NCBI GenBank assembly: GCA_949358305.1
Contig: OX442314.1
Span: 56,057,369-56,121,368, forward strand
Reading direction: 5' to 3'
DNA: 64,000 nt
Origin: Strigamia acuminata
Taxonomy: Eukaryota > Arthropoda > Chilopoda > Geophilomorpha > Linotaeniidae
Under the pieces are notes generated by a model that was given only the letters and a program-made list of their open reading frames with translations, had not been told where the DNA came from and searched no databases. Positions 37,600 through 47,733 of the stretch are shown here, one piece after another. The first letter of the stretch is position 1, and every line of letters begins with the position of its first letter. A program made the translations under genes and the position numbers.

Positions 37600-38639
37600 T
37601 GTCACGTCGTAGTCGACTTTTTAACAATGGTTTCGGAAATTTAAGAATTTCCAGGGATTGTAATAACCAGAAAATTTAGGTTCGCAGGCGCTGCAACTCT
37701 TAAAACTTTGCCGGGGGTGGTAGCTAGGTTAAGACAGCGTCTATTCGTGAAATCTGTATTTTATGGGTGCAGGATTCAATTCGGGCGCCGTACAAAATGG
37801 CGAACGTTGATACTCGAATTTTAAGACCAAATATCGTTCTTCACTAGGGAAAATGTCGTCATATGCTAGGCGTACTTACGAAGAGTATGTTTCTTCTCCT
37901 GAACACGCGCAAACGTTGGGTGAACGCGCAAACAGGTACCAAACCGCAGACAACGTCGTCGAACCGTTGATAATGAAATGAATACGCAATTGAGACGAGT
38001 ATGAGTTCAAAATGTCTAGGCCGAGGAGGAAGTCACAGTCGTGGTATAAAATGTATTGACGAATTGAGACCGTCGAATACGCCTTTTTCCAGTAATTCGT
38101 ACGCAAATAATGGGCAAATAATAAATGTTGTAGTTAGTTAGACTAACATGAGAATTCGGGCTGCAATGTGACCGTATGCGTTGAGACGCAACATAATCGC
38201 ACTTGGAAATCTTCCAGTTTAAGACAGAAGATGTTGACTAGTCGAAGGCGAAAATTATTCTCCCTGTCAAAAATGTCTTGACAGAACAAGTCACCTCTGA
38301 TCACATGTCAAAGGCCAAGTCAATTCCTAATGGGGACTGGGCAGAAAACAGGCGATCAGGGGTGAAATATGTAAATTTAGAGCGCGATTATATCAACTTA
38401 TTGCAGAATTCTCATGAATTGTCTGGATGGGGTGATTAAAACCAGGCCAAATTAAAGATAAATATCAAAAATAAGGAAAATAATATAAAATAAAATAATA
38501 AATTTAGATTTGGGAAAAATAAAATGATTTAGGGAAACCAGAACAATCTCCCAATATGATTGGGGAAAATTTAAAGGAAAGGCGCAAAATGCGCTTAAAA
38601 TTTTGAAAATTATTACTGTCTAAAGTCAGGACCGTGACA
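37600..38639 (-). repeat. 3' LTR (1040 bp)
   Basis: TGTCACGTCGTAGTCGAC to AGGACCGTGACA. Carries a minus-strand frame with a retropepsin-like piece (see 37876-38106). Confidence 0.95.
37876..38106 (-). other. Retropepsin-like ORF fragment inside the 3' LTR
   Basis: A 76-codon frame containing HDCDFLLGLDILNSYSSQLRI, which resembles the C-terminal LLGxDxL region of retroviral-type aspartic proteases. The same frame is in the other LTR (49951-50181). The catalytic DTG region is not present in the frame. It may be captured coding DNA now serving as LTR sequence. Confidence 0.4.
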
Positions 38640-38652
38640 TTCCCCCCCACCT
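38640..38652 (-). other. Polypurine tract
   Basis: On the minus strand AGGTGGGGGGGAA directly abuts the 3' LTR, as needed to prime plus-strand synthesis. Confidence 0.8.
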
Positions 38653-39470
38653 AGATGTTTATTATATGGTTTTTATATAATCAACATCTAAATGGAGTTA
38701 ACAACATGATTGATAAAAATTCGAACATATAAATAAATAAAAATAATGAATCAACAACATTAATCTCATAATAAACACATAACACAGGTAGGGATTTATT
38801 TGGACAGACGCAACAGGCGCACAACTTGGCGCAATTACAGACAAAAACAAACAAACACAAACAAATGGGTTTAGGAGAGGAATATTGTAAAAAATCGTTT
38901 GATTAAAAATTAACAAAATCAATAGACGTTTAGGCGCTAATTACGACTAAATTCTAAATAAAATTATAAAATTTGTTAAACTATTTGATAACACTTGACA
39001 TCAACAATGGTACTTTGTGTTATGACTAGAAAATAAAATAATTCAAGATTAATTAACAATGCCTATGGGTGGCAAAATTTCTATAAAAATGTAAATTATT
39101 AGCAAATAAAAATATTGATTAGGCGCTGATTTGGCGTCAATTATTACAATATAAGGATAGCAAAATTTCAATGATCACAAGTGGTTAATAAAAATGATTA
39201 GCAAAAATGATTAGTAAAATATAAATATCAAAAAATAAAAAGTTCGCAAACGAATATTATCTTCTTTCGTAGGCGTTTGAGTTTTCACGGAACTTTACGT
39301 AAAAAATCTTCATCGAGGCGTATAACAATCACATTTTAAACAATTATAACACTTATCGTTTGTATCACAATTATCACAATAAAGTCCACACACACACAAC
39401 AGTTCGTATATGGGTCCGAGGCGCAAAGTCACTTGTAGGTTTTCAAAGTCAATTCATGAATTTTATTTTC
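38653..39470. other. Gene-free 3' interior of the Gypsy element
   Basis: AT-rich DNA of about 0.8 kb between the accessory ORF and the purine tract. No ORF or repeat of note. Possibly untranslated control sequence. Confidence 0.5.
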
Positions 39471-42335
39471 TTAAAATGCAGACGCGCCCTGACCGTCCAT
39501 CGCATAATAGACCAGTCTAAGCGCTGTTTTCACGAGGATCACTCTCACCTGTTGTTTAGAAGTCGCGTAACATTTTTGGCTAATTCTGTTCACTCGGTAC
39601 AGGAAATCTCCAACATAATACTGTTTAATGATGGACAATAACTTTTCGCCCGCGCTGTGGTCAAGCTGCAAGTCCGAAAAGATGATCGTTTCGAAAAGGC
39701 GCGTCAGAACACTCCAATCCACGACCAATTCGATTTTAGGCTCCCACGGCAATGAGTAGAAAATATCATCTATCGGGATAATCTCCTCCATAATTGCTAA
39801 CGCGCAGGTTGGCTCCACGAGACGCCTCTCCTTAGGCTTCAGTTCGACCGGTTCGCGTAAACTCTCACGCGTGACAACCTCGCTTGTATTGTCGTCACTC
39901 TCCTTTGGCGGTGTCAAAATCATTTTTGGCATCCTCGACATCAACGGCGATCGACGTCCAGCCTTTGCACCGCCTCGTCCTACTCCAGGAAGTCTGAAAG
40001 GCTCGTCGACCTGAATCACTTCAATTTTGTCGTGTTCCCGCGCCGCCAGAAATGCCTTGTGGTTTTCCTCATCGCCCGTTGACTCGCGAAGCGATTCGAC
40101 ATCCGACATCGAATAATCCACATCCGATGATAACTCCGAGGCGAGTACTCCTGTGTCCGCCACAATTACGGGGTCGTATCTGAACGAATATTTGGTTCGG
40201 GGATCCGCCAATCTTGGATTCTCAGCAATCGCATCCTCGAATTGTTGCACCAATTTTTCAGGCGCCAGTTCGATGAGAATTTTCTCTGAAAAGTTCTTAA
40301 TTTCATCCTCCGTCATGATCAATTCTGGATCCAGTGGTGGTTTGGCGGGCGCATTTTTCTCGTCCTCCAGTCGCTGGGCCTCCTTGAGCGCGTCGGCCTC
40401 TCGAAATCGTTTGACAGCGTCACGACGACTCTGATGCATTTGGGTGATGATCTCTTTTAAATTAAAGTGCACGGCGTGCACAATGAGGTGATGGACCGCG
40501 TGTTTGTCTCCGGTACAGTCCTTTGTCATTTTCGCTTCAATTTCCTTCGCGATGTTCCCGAGGCGTCCGAAAATCGTTCCGACGACCGTCTTGAAGTCCG
40601 AGGCGCTGACGTTGAAATCCAAATTAATCGACATCTTAAAGAGTTCGCTCCATCCTTCCGATCTCAGGTTGATTCGTCCTTGACCCCTGTTCTCCATGGG
40701 GTACAGTATCTCAAGCTCGTGGCGCCGGAATATTTCGGACATCTGAGTGAAAATACGGTCTGGGCGCATCGTACATCCATTTCGGTCGAATCCCTGGAGA
40801 TAACGTGGCTTCAGAGACGCGCATCCCTCAGACGACGTTGATCCGTTTGAGACCGCTGAAATGGCCTTAGCAATTGGATTAGAAATCTTGTTTTCCAATT
40901 TCTTGACGTCGTGGATCTTTGCGCACTCCTCCGCATCTCTCGCAATCTCGGCAGCGATATTCGCGATGGATGAAGATGGTGTAAAGTTTAGCAACGCCTT
41001 AATATCTCGGTCAACCTGTGGGGAAAAATCAGCTTTAATTAGTTTTGTATTAAAATCAGCAATTGTGTCCATTTGTGTGTTTGAAGTTGCAATTTTGGAG
41101 TACGTAATCGGCACTGATGTCGCAGCAACTGAAGTCATCATCTTGGGCGTCACATTCGATTGGGTCACAGTAGTGGTGTCGACAGATCGAGCAGCTTGGC
41201 TTGATTCAGACGTCTCAATCGAAGACGATTTGTTCTTCACGACATAAAAGTAAGGAATGACAATTGGCGCAGCAGTGGTCACCGTAGTAACGTTGGTTGA
41301 CTTCGCCTCCGCCGCCGTCACACTCGATTCCGTTTTGATAATCGGGGTCGACATCGTGTTGATATTACTAATTTTTTCTCTCTCTCTTCTGTTTTCTTCA
41401 TTCTTCTTTACCTTTTTAATCACTTGATCGCCCAACGAAAGCTCTTTAGTCGATTCGATAATAGGCGACGCAATAGGCGCTCCACCAACCGCTCCGTTTT
41501 CCTCAATGATGACTGAAGAGACGTCCAATGCTGGTCCGGATCGTCCCGTCACGAAGTGAGTGTCCCGGTTCGCCTCTGCTCCGATCCTTTTCGTTACTTT
41601 CTGCGTGTATTCCTTCAAACGGTGCGTGCTCCGCTCCTCGTACGTATGTCGCGGACGCAGATTTGAATGTTGAAACGGCAAATCGGCCGCAACTCTCTCC
41701 GGCTCCGAATACGCTCTTTTCGCATCCGCGATTACATTAGGCGCCGTCAAATACAGTTCTATACCCGATTCCACATCGTAGGTCTTTCCTTCAGGCGTCA
41801 CAAACTGGTCCGGAAGCTCGGCAGGTTGCTCGCCGGCAATTATGTAGGCTCCCTCTGGATATTTCCAAGTTAACGGCCGGATTCCCTTCTCTTTCGCCAA
41901 TTGCTTTATGCGTGCCAAATATGACGCGTGTGCATGACGAAAACGAGCGATGGCGTTTGCACTGCCGAATGGAATCCTCGGCGGCGGAAAATCCACTCCA
42001 GCCAACGAAGTTTTATCTATCGACTCGTAGCCCAATACATAAGCGAACATAAGGCGCATCCATTTCCGAAATTTGCAACGACGCAAGTCACCGCCGCCCC
42101 GACACGCTCGGCATTCTCGTGGCGCCCGCAGTTGGTATATTTCAAATCCCGTTCCGCTACAAACTGGGCACAGTTCATAGTTTGGAAAACTTTGGTCGTT
42201 TGGGTGGTCCGGATGAAAGCGTGGCACCAGTCCTTCGCCCGACGCTTCAATTGGTGGCATCGGCAGGTATTTTGGATAACCTTTTTGCGTTGGTTTTGGA
42301 ATCGTAATTGTTACTTTTGGATCGTAGGACGCCAT
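39471..42335 (-). CDS. Accessory ORF of the Gypsy element, unknown function (env position)
   Basis: Intact 954-aa ORF from the ATG at 42335, downstream of pol where errantiviruses carry env. It shows no signal peptide, furin-like site or membrane anchor, so it is not a typical envelope. Residues about 50-90 hold CPVCSGTGFEIYQLRAPREC followed by RACRGGG, a CxxCxGxG-type zinc motif as in DnaJ-like domains. Residues 280-420 are Ser/Thr/Val-rich and probably disordered. Residues 430-700 are helical and charged (KMSINLDFNVSASDFKTVVG, MHQSRRDAVKRFREADALKE). The end (830-954) is compact and hydrophobic-helical (LIIEW-type pattern, ETIIFSDLQLDHSAGEKLLS). I recognise no family. Intactness inside a young insertion suggests it is used by the element. 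Confidence 0.85.
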   Translation of the reverse strand: MASYDPKVTITIPKPTQKGYPKYLPMPPIEASGEGLVPRFHPDHPNDQSFPNYELCPVCSGTGFEIYQLRAPRECRACRGGGDLRRCKFRKWMRLMFAYVLGYESIDKTSLAGVDFPPPRIPFGSANAIARFRHAHASYLARIKQLAKEKGIRPLTWKYPEGAYIIAGEQPAELPDQFVTPEGKTYDVESGIELYLTAPNVIADAKRAYSEPERVAADLPFQHSNLRPRHTYEERSTHRLKEYTQKVTKRIGAEANRDTHFVTGRSGPALDVSSVIIEENGAVGGAPIASPIIESTKELSLGDQVIKKVKKNEENRREREKISNINTMSTPIIKTESSVTAAEAKSTNVTTVTTAAPIVIPYFYVVKNKSSSIETSESSQAARSVDTTTVTQSNVTPKMMTSVAATSVPITYSKIATSNTQMDTIADFNTKLIKADFSPQVDRDIKALLNFTPSSSIANIAAEIARDAEECAKIHDVKKLENKISNPIAKAISAVSNGSTSSEGCASLKPRYLQGFDRNGCTMRPDRIFTQMSEIFRRHELEILYPMENRGQGRINLRSEGWSELFKMSINLDFNVSASDFKTVVGTIFGRLGNIAKEIEAKMTKDCTGDKHAVHHLIVHAVHFNLKEIITQMHQSRRDAVKRFREADALKEAQRLEDEKNAPAKPPLDPELIMTEDEIKNFSEKILIELAPEKLVQQFEDAIAENPRLADPRTKYSFRYDPVIVADTGVLASELSSDVDYSMSDVESLRESTGDEENHKAFLAAREHDKIEVIQVDEPFRLPGVGRGGAKAGRRSPLMSRMPKMILTPPKESDDNTSEVVTRESLREPVELKPKERRLVEPTCALAIMEEIIPIDDIFYSLPWEPKIELVVDWSVLTRLFETIIFSDLQLDHSAGEKLLSIIKQYYVGDFLYRVNRISQKCYATSKQQVRVILVKTALRLVYYAMDGQGASAF

Positions 42336-42865
42336 AATAAATTATCGTAAAGTGAAACTAAAAGAAATGGAAATTTTCCAGAAAGAAAAAGTTATTTTAA
42401 CGAAAATATTCAATTAAAAATGAATTGTTGTGAGATAGAAAGTACTTACGGGTGATAGACGCACAATTTCTAACAATATTTATCCAATTTAAGTGATTGT
42501 TAAGTTTTTTGAGGCGCGACTATTCAGACGCAAATTAAAATGTGGCTAAGTCGTGCCCTCACATGTCTTTAATACACGCGGTCTCGCTACGGGGTCGCCT
42601 CGTCATAAAATATGACACGGACCTCTCGCGTGAACGAGATTTAATCACGCACTTCGAAGAAGCATGAGTTTGGACTTAGTAAATTTTGTATCATCATTTT
42701 AAATTGATGAATTTCAAATTCCTAAACTAATCTTTACTTACTATTTTCAGCGTCCATCCTCCGTAAATATTTGGTTTAAAGCAGGGAAAACTATAAACAC
42801 AGGAAGGAAAGAAGGTTGGGTAAAGCAAAGAAAGAAATAAAATTATAAAATGAAAAGAAATTAAG
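42336..42865. other. Spacer between pol and the accessory ORF
   Basis: About 530 bp, AT-rich with one GC-richer island (42580-42650). No ORF. A splice acceptor or subgenomic promoter for the accessory ORF would be expected here, but I cannot point to one. Confidence 0.4.
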
Positions 42866-45800
42866 TTATTTTATCGAAAATGAAGCGATGATGGTTTCAA
42901 TTTCCGATGTAAACGCAGCAACATGTTTTTCGATCATTGTTGCGTCTGTTTGGTCTAAATCATCATCATTATTGAACCAATGGCGCAATTCTACGACGTT
43001 ATACGGCAGCATTCGACGACCATCCTTGTCCATGAGAATGACAGTATTGGGTCCAGTTAATTTATGGATTACGTAAACACCTTCCGTCCTCTGTCGAAGT
43101 CCTGCAGCAAACTGTCGGTCCGCTGATGACAATTGTCGATTTTTAATAGACACAAAATCGCCTGGTTTGAAATCATGTGGTCTTCTTTTTCGATCGAACC
43201 AACGTTTATGTCTAATTTGAGCTTTTTGTAAATTTGCAGTGGCATTATTTCGCAATTCTCTCATCAATTCATGCGTCTCTCGCGCTCGTGCTGGCGGCAG
43301 CGGCTGTCCATCGTCGGTGTCCGAATCGAAATCACCTGGATAACGCGCCTCTTGTCCCGTCACCATTTGATAAGGAGAATACTGAAGTGAAGCTTGATAG
43401 GCTGAGTTGATTGCTAGCACAAAATATCCAATGTGAACGTCCCAGCGCACATGCTCTTCAATATATGCCAAAATGCAGTTTTTTAATGCTTGGTTTAATC
43501 TTTCGGCTAAGTTCCCCTGTGGGTGATAAACAGCCGTGTAGCGATTGATGGCGCCAAAACTCTGACATGCAGCCTGGAATTCCATTGATCGGAAAGCTGG
43601 CGCATTGTCACTTATAATAACTTTTGGAAATGCCCATCGCTGAATAAATCCTTGCAATTGTTTGATTGTTGTTTTCCAGTCAGATGTCTCGGTCAATCTC
43701 ACATCCAACCATCGACTGGCGGCATCCACAATTACTAATGCGTAACAATGTCCTCCAATCGATCGGGGTTTCTTACCATAATAATCGATGTAAATTGTGT
43801 GAAACAAATGTCGTGGTTTGGCCATAATCATTGGTCCATATGGAAGGCGATTTAACGGCTTAGCTCGTTGACATGGTTCACATTTTTGAATCCAAAGCAA
43901 AACGTCCTCCTTCATTTTTGGCCAATAAACTCGGGCCCGGAGTCGATGAAGTGTTTTCTCAACTCCTAAATGTCCGCAGCTCGGCGGGTAATGCAGAGCC
44001 TTGAAATATTGTTCGCGTAACATCAAGGGCAAATAGATTTGTCTTCTACGGCGAATTTTATTTATGTCAATCAGTGGATAACGACATAACATTCCCTTGT
44101 ACATAGCAAAATCTACGGCACGATGCCTGATACGCGCTGCTTGTACTTGGTCGTTGGGCAAATGTCCTTGATCAAGATATTCGATTAATTCGGCGCTCCA
44201 CGTGTCTTCGTGTTGTCGACGAATTATTTCGTTAATAGTTGGTATCAGACGAAATGGTTGGTGGTCCTGCGGCGCCTCATGGAGTCGCTCGGCCTCGTCC
44301 TCTTCTTCGTCTTGTTGTTCATCAGCAACAGGGCGTCTCGTCGCATTTCTTTGAAATTGTGATCGATCTTGACGCACTTGCTGTGGCATAAATCCTGCAC
44401 GCCCCATCCATGCTGGTTGATAAGTTGTCGAATCGTCCGACGAATCCGAATCCGGACCTCCATATCCGTCATAATTCGGTCGCACAGCTCCAGATGGTCC
44501 TGCAGGTGGGCTCAACACATTAGGAGTCGGAAACAATGCAGTTGGCATATTTGGTGATGGCAATGGCGGTATTAAAGGTGGTAATGGCGCAACAGCTCCA
44601 GGAGGCGTCGAAACTTGCTTCTGTTGACGCGCTCTGGCTCGAGTTAATACCTGATAATTTGGTGGCGGTCTCTTCTTGTTTTTAGAACCTTTTGGCCTGC
44701 CCAATTTTGGTTTAATTTGCTGCTGTCGTCTTTGCGCTCTTGTCATCACAGCTGCGTTATTTCGTTGTTGTGCCGCAGCCAATCCAACTCCAATAATGTT
44801 GATTATTGGTAATTTTGGCCAATCATTTGGGTCGTCAAAATAGGCGATGTAGCATGTTTCATCAACGAGAGGCGAGTCGTCTGCATCCAATGGTTCCGAT
44901 GGTTCCACAGGCGCACGGCTAAGGGCATCCGCAACACGATTCTGTGCTCCTGAACAGTAAAGAAATGTAAATTTGTACTCACTGAGGGACAAAACCCATC
45001 GTGCCAGGCGTCCTTTTGGTTCTCGCTGCTGGAAAAGCCACTTTAACGACAAATGATCGCTTTCTAAATAAAAATTCATCATCTCAAGATACACACGAAA
45101 TCTCTTGACCGCCCAAACCGCCGCTAAGCATTCAATCTCGGTGACGCTGTAATTCTTTTCAGCAGAATTCAATGCACGTGATGCAAAGGCGATTGGTGTT
45201 CGTTCACCTTGATCATTTAATTGCATGAGTGCAGCGCCCAAACCTGAATAGCTGGCGTCTGTTTGCAGTATGTATGGCTTGGTCCAATCTGGGAATCTTC
45301 GGTGTAGAGTTGGTTCAGCCAGTCCTCTCTTGAGTGAATTAAATGCTTCTTGGTGTTGGATCGTCCAATTCCACTCAGAATCTTTTTTGAGCAAAGGGCG
45401 AAACACCTCGCATGTTTTTGAATAATTTGGAAAAAATGACTGATAATAACCAATCATTCCTTTGAATCTTTGTAATTCTTTGATGTTGGTAGGCGCCGGA
45501 AAATATTGAATTGCCGTCACCTTATTTGGGTTTGGTTTAATGTGTCCAGCCTCTACAATATGTCCTAAAACCTCGAGCGATGTTCTGCACAATTCCGTCT
45601 TGTTGGCGTTCATCGTGAATCCCGCCTCATCCAAGGCTTGAAGAATTATTTTGAGATGTTGTACATGCTCCTCGAAAGTCTTGCTGAAAATTATGACGTC
45701 ATCGAGATAAACGAACACGAACTTGTAAAGATATTTCGACAAAGTTTTGTTCATGGCTCTCTGCAGAGTTGCTGGGCCATTAATGGGTCCAAATGGCATT

Positions 45801-47733
45801 CTCACATATTCGAAAAGTCCTCTGTGCGTAATAAATGCGAGAAATCTCTCGTCACCTGGACGCACTCCAATCTGGTGGAAAGCTTCTCGTCCGTCTATGA
45901 TCGAAAACCAATTTGATCCTCCTAAATAAGAAAATATATTATCGATGTCGGGCAGTGGGTAGACATCGGGTAAAGTCTGAGCATTCATCGGTCTAAAATC
46001 CATGGCTGTACGCCAGTCTCCAGTCTTCTTTGGAACAACAACAGGCGCCACCGCACAATCACTTTTTGATCGACGAATAATGCCTTGTTTTAGTTTTTGG
46101 TCCAAATAAGCGTCAATTACCATCTTTTTTGCTGGGTTAACGGGTCTTACAGGCACATGAATTGGTCTAAAGTCCGGTTTTAAATTTACTTCAAACTGAG
46201 TGTTGTTACATAATCCGACCTCCTCACGAAATACTTTCGAAATTGGTCGAAGAGTCTGAATTAATAAACGAATTTGGGGTACCGTCAATGATGACCACAG
46301 CTGGTCGTAAATCCAATCCAGTTGCGTTGGATCACTGCTTGGTTGATATTGTAGTACGTTAACATCCAGAGGCGGCTCCGAAATCGTCGAATGATCGTGT
46401 ACTCTGGCCATGAGCGCATTTTCATCCACACGACGCAAAAGCTGTCTTCCCTGCGTGTTAAGTTGTTTTATTGTTGGTGACAATTCATAAAGGCGTCTCC
46501 GCTGTCGTCTTGCACGTCTGCGTTGGCTAAGCGTCGAAAACAATGATGAATTGAATCTTCTTGATTTTTTAATGGAATCCTTCCTCTTTGGTGACCATAT
46601 AAATGACCACTGATCTCGTGTACGATTCCGAATCCTCTTGATTTGGTGCTGAGCATCGTCATTTGGATATTCGAAAATCTCTTGCGACAAAGATCGATGT
46701 TCTAGAAGAATACAATTAATGTTATTAATTACTACCTTGGGTACATCCTTAGCGCTGTTCTTTGTATCGTCGGGCTTCTTGATGGGAAATAAAAGAACAG
46801 ATTCTGACTTGTTAGCTTGTTCTAAAGTCATGAATTGTCTTCGCTCCGGCGATCCCTTCAAATACCACTGGCACAATTCAAAGTCCGTGCACAGACCAAC
46901 CGCTCTGCAGAAATCTCTTCCCAGCAGAAGGTCCTCTGATGTTTTGGGTATAATTAAACAAATGAAAGAAATAACGGCCAAAGGTGCGCGCACCGACAGT
47001 TTAACAGATCCCTTAACTGGAATTTTGTCATCGGCCGCTGTACGCACTGTTTCGTGAAGTTCGAGCAATTCCAAACCCATATTGGCTTTAAGTTTGTTAA
47101 ATAATGACTCTGACATTACACATGTCTGAGCGCCTGAATCCAAAAGTGCGACAAAACTCACGCTAGCCCATGTTATTTTGATATATGGTGCTTCTCTGTT
47201 GAAGCGATCAGTCTTCGTAATTTCGATTCTTGGCTCTTCGGATTTTTGCAATTCCTCGGGCGACAAAAGAACGAAGTTTGTTTGCAACGTCTCACTCTGC
47301 GTTGTCAACGAAGTTGGTTTTTTGGGGGTTTCCTTGGCTTTCACAGACGAAAGTTGCGCTGATTTTGTTGGTTGTGGTGTTACGACACCGGGTATTTTTA
47401 TTTTTGATTTACTTGAATCTGTTTTGATTAATGTAGTTAATTTAATGTCCGTAGACGGGGTTAATGATTTGTTGTTGTCTTCTCGAACAGCAGATGGCGC
47501 CTCTGGTGTCGGAGTAGACGGTGTTGTACTTCTATCGACGTCTGGTGATTCTTCAGTCTTCTTCTCAGTAGAGTCCTTGATGATTGTATCCGACCCGCTC
47601 TCTGGACTCATGCTTTGAGCAGGCCGCTTGCGTTTCCCGACTGGCGACTCCACTCCTTGCCACAAACGGGGCACACAGGCCTCCATGATTGCCTGTCGGA
47701 CATGAACCATTTGTCCGTTGGTGTTTTTCTCCA
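42866..47733 (-). CDS. Gypsy Pol (protease, RT, RNase H, integrase)
   Basis: About 1600 codons, open in the -1 frame relative to gag. It has no usable ATG at its head (the first start-like codon, at 47734, is GTG), so it is made by frameshifting. Protease near residue 200: ALLDSGAQTCVM with LLLGRDFC. RT: IRRSKSDCAVAPVVVPKK, WRTAMDFRPMNAQT, FSIIDGREAFHQIG, RMPFGPINGPATLQR and the catalytic FVYLDDVIIFS. RNase H: ILQTDASYSGLGAALMQ, EIECLAAVWAVKRFR, ESDHLSLKWL. After a Pro/Gln-rich linker comes integrase: an HHCC finger (HLGVEKTLHRLRARVYW, CEPCQRAK), IYIDYYGKK, IISDNAPAF and NLAERLNQALK. A basic C-terminal segment follows. All catalytic residues look intact. Confidence 0.94.

Noticed and set aside
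40153-40841. Plus-strand ORFs across the accessory Gypsy ORF
   Set aside because: They are shorter, lack domains and are antisense to an intact 954-codon frame.
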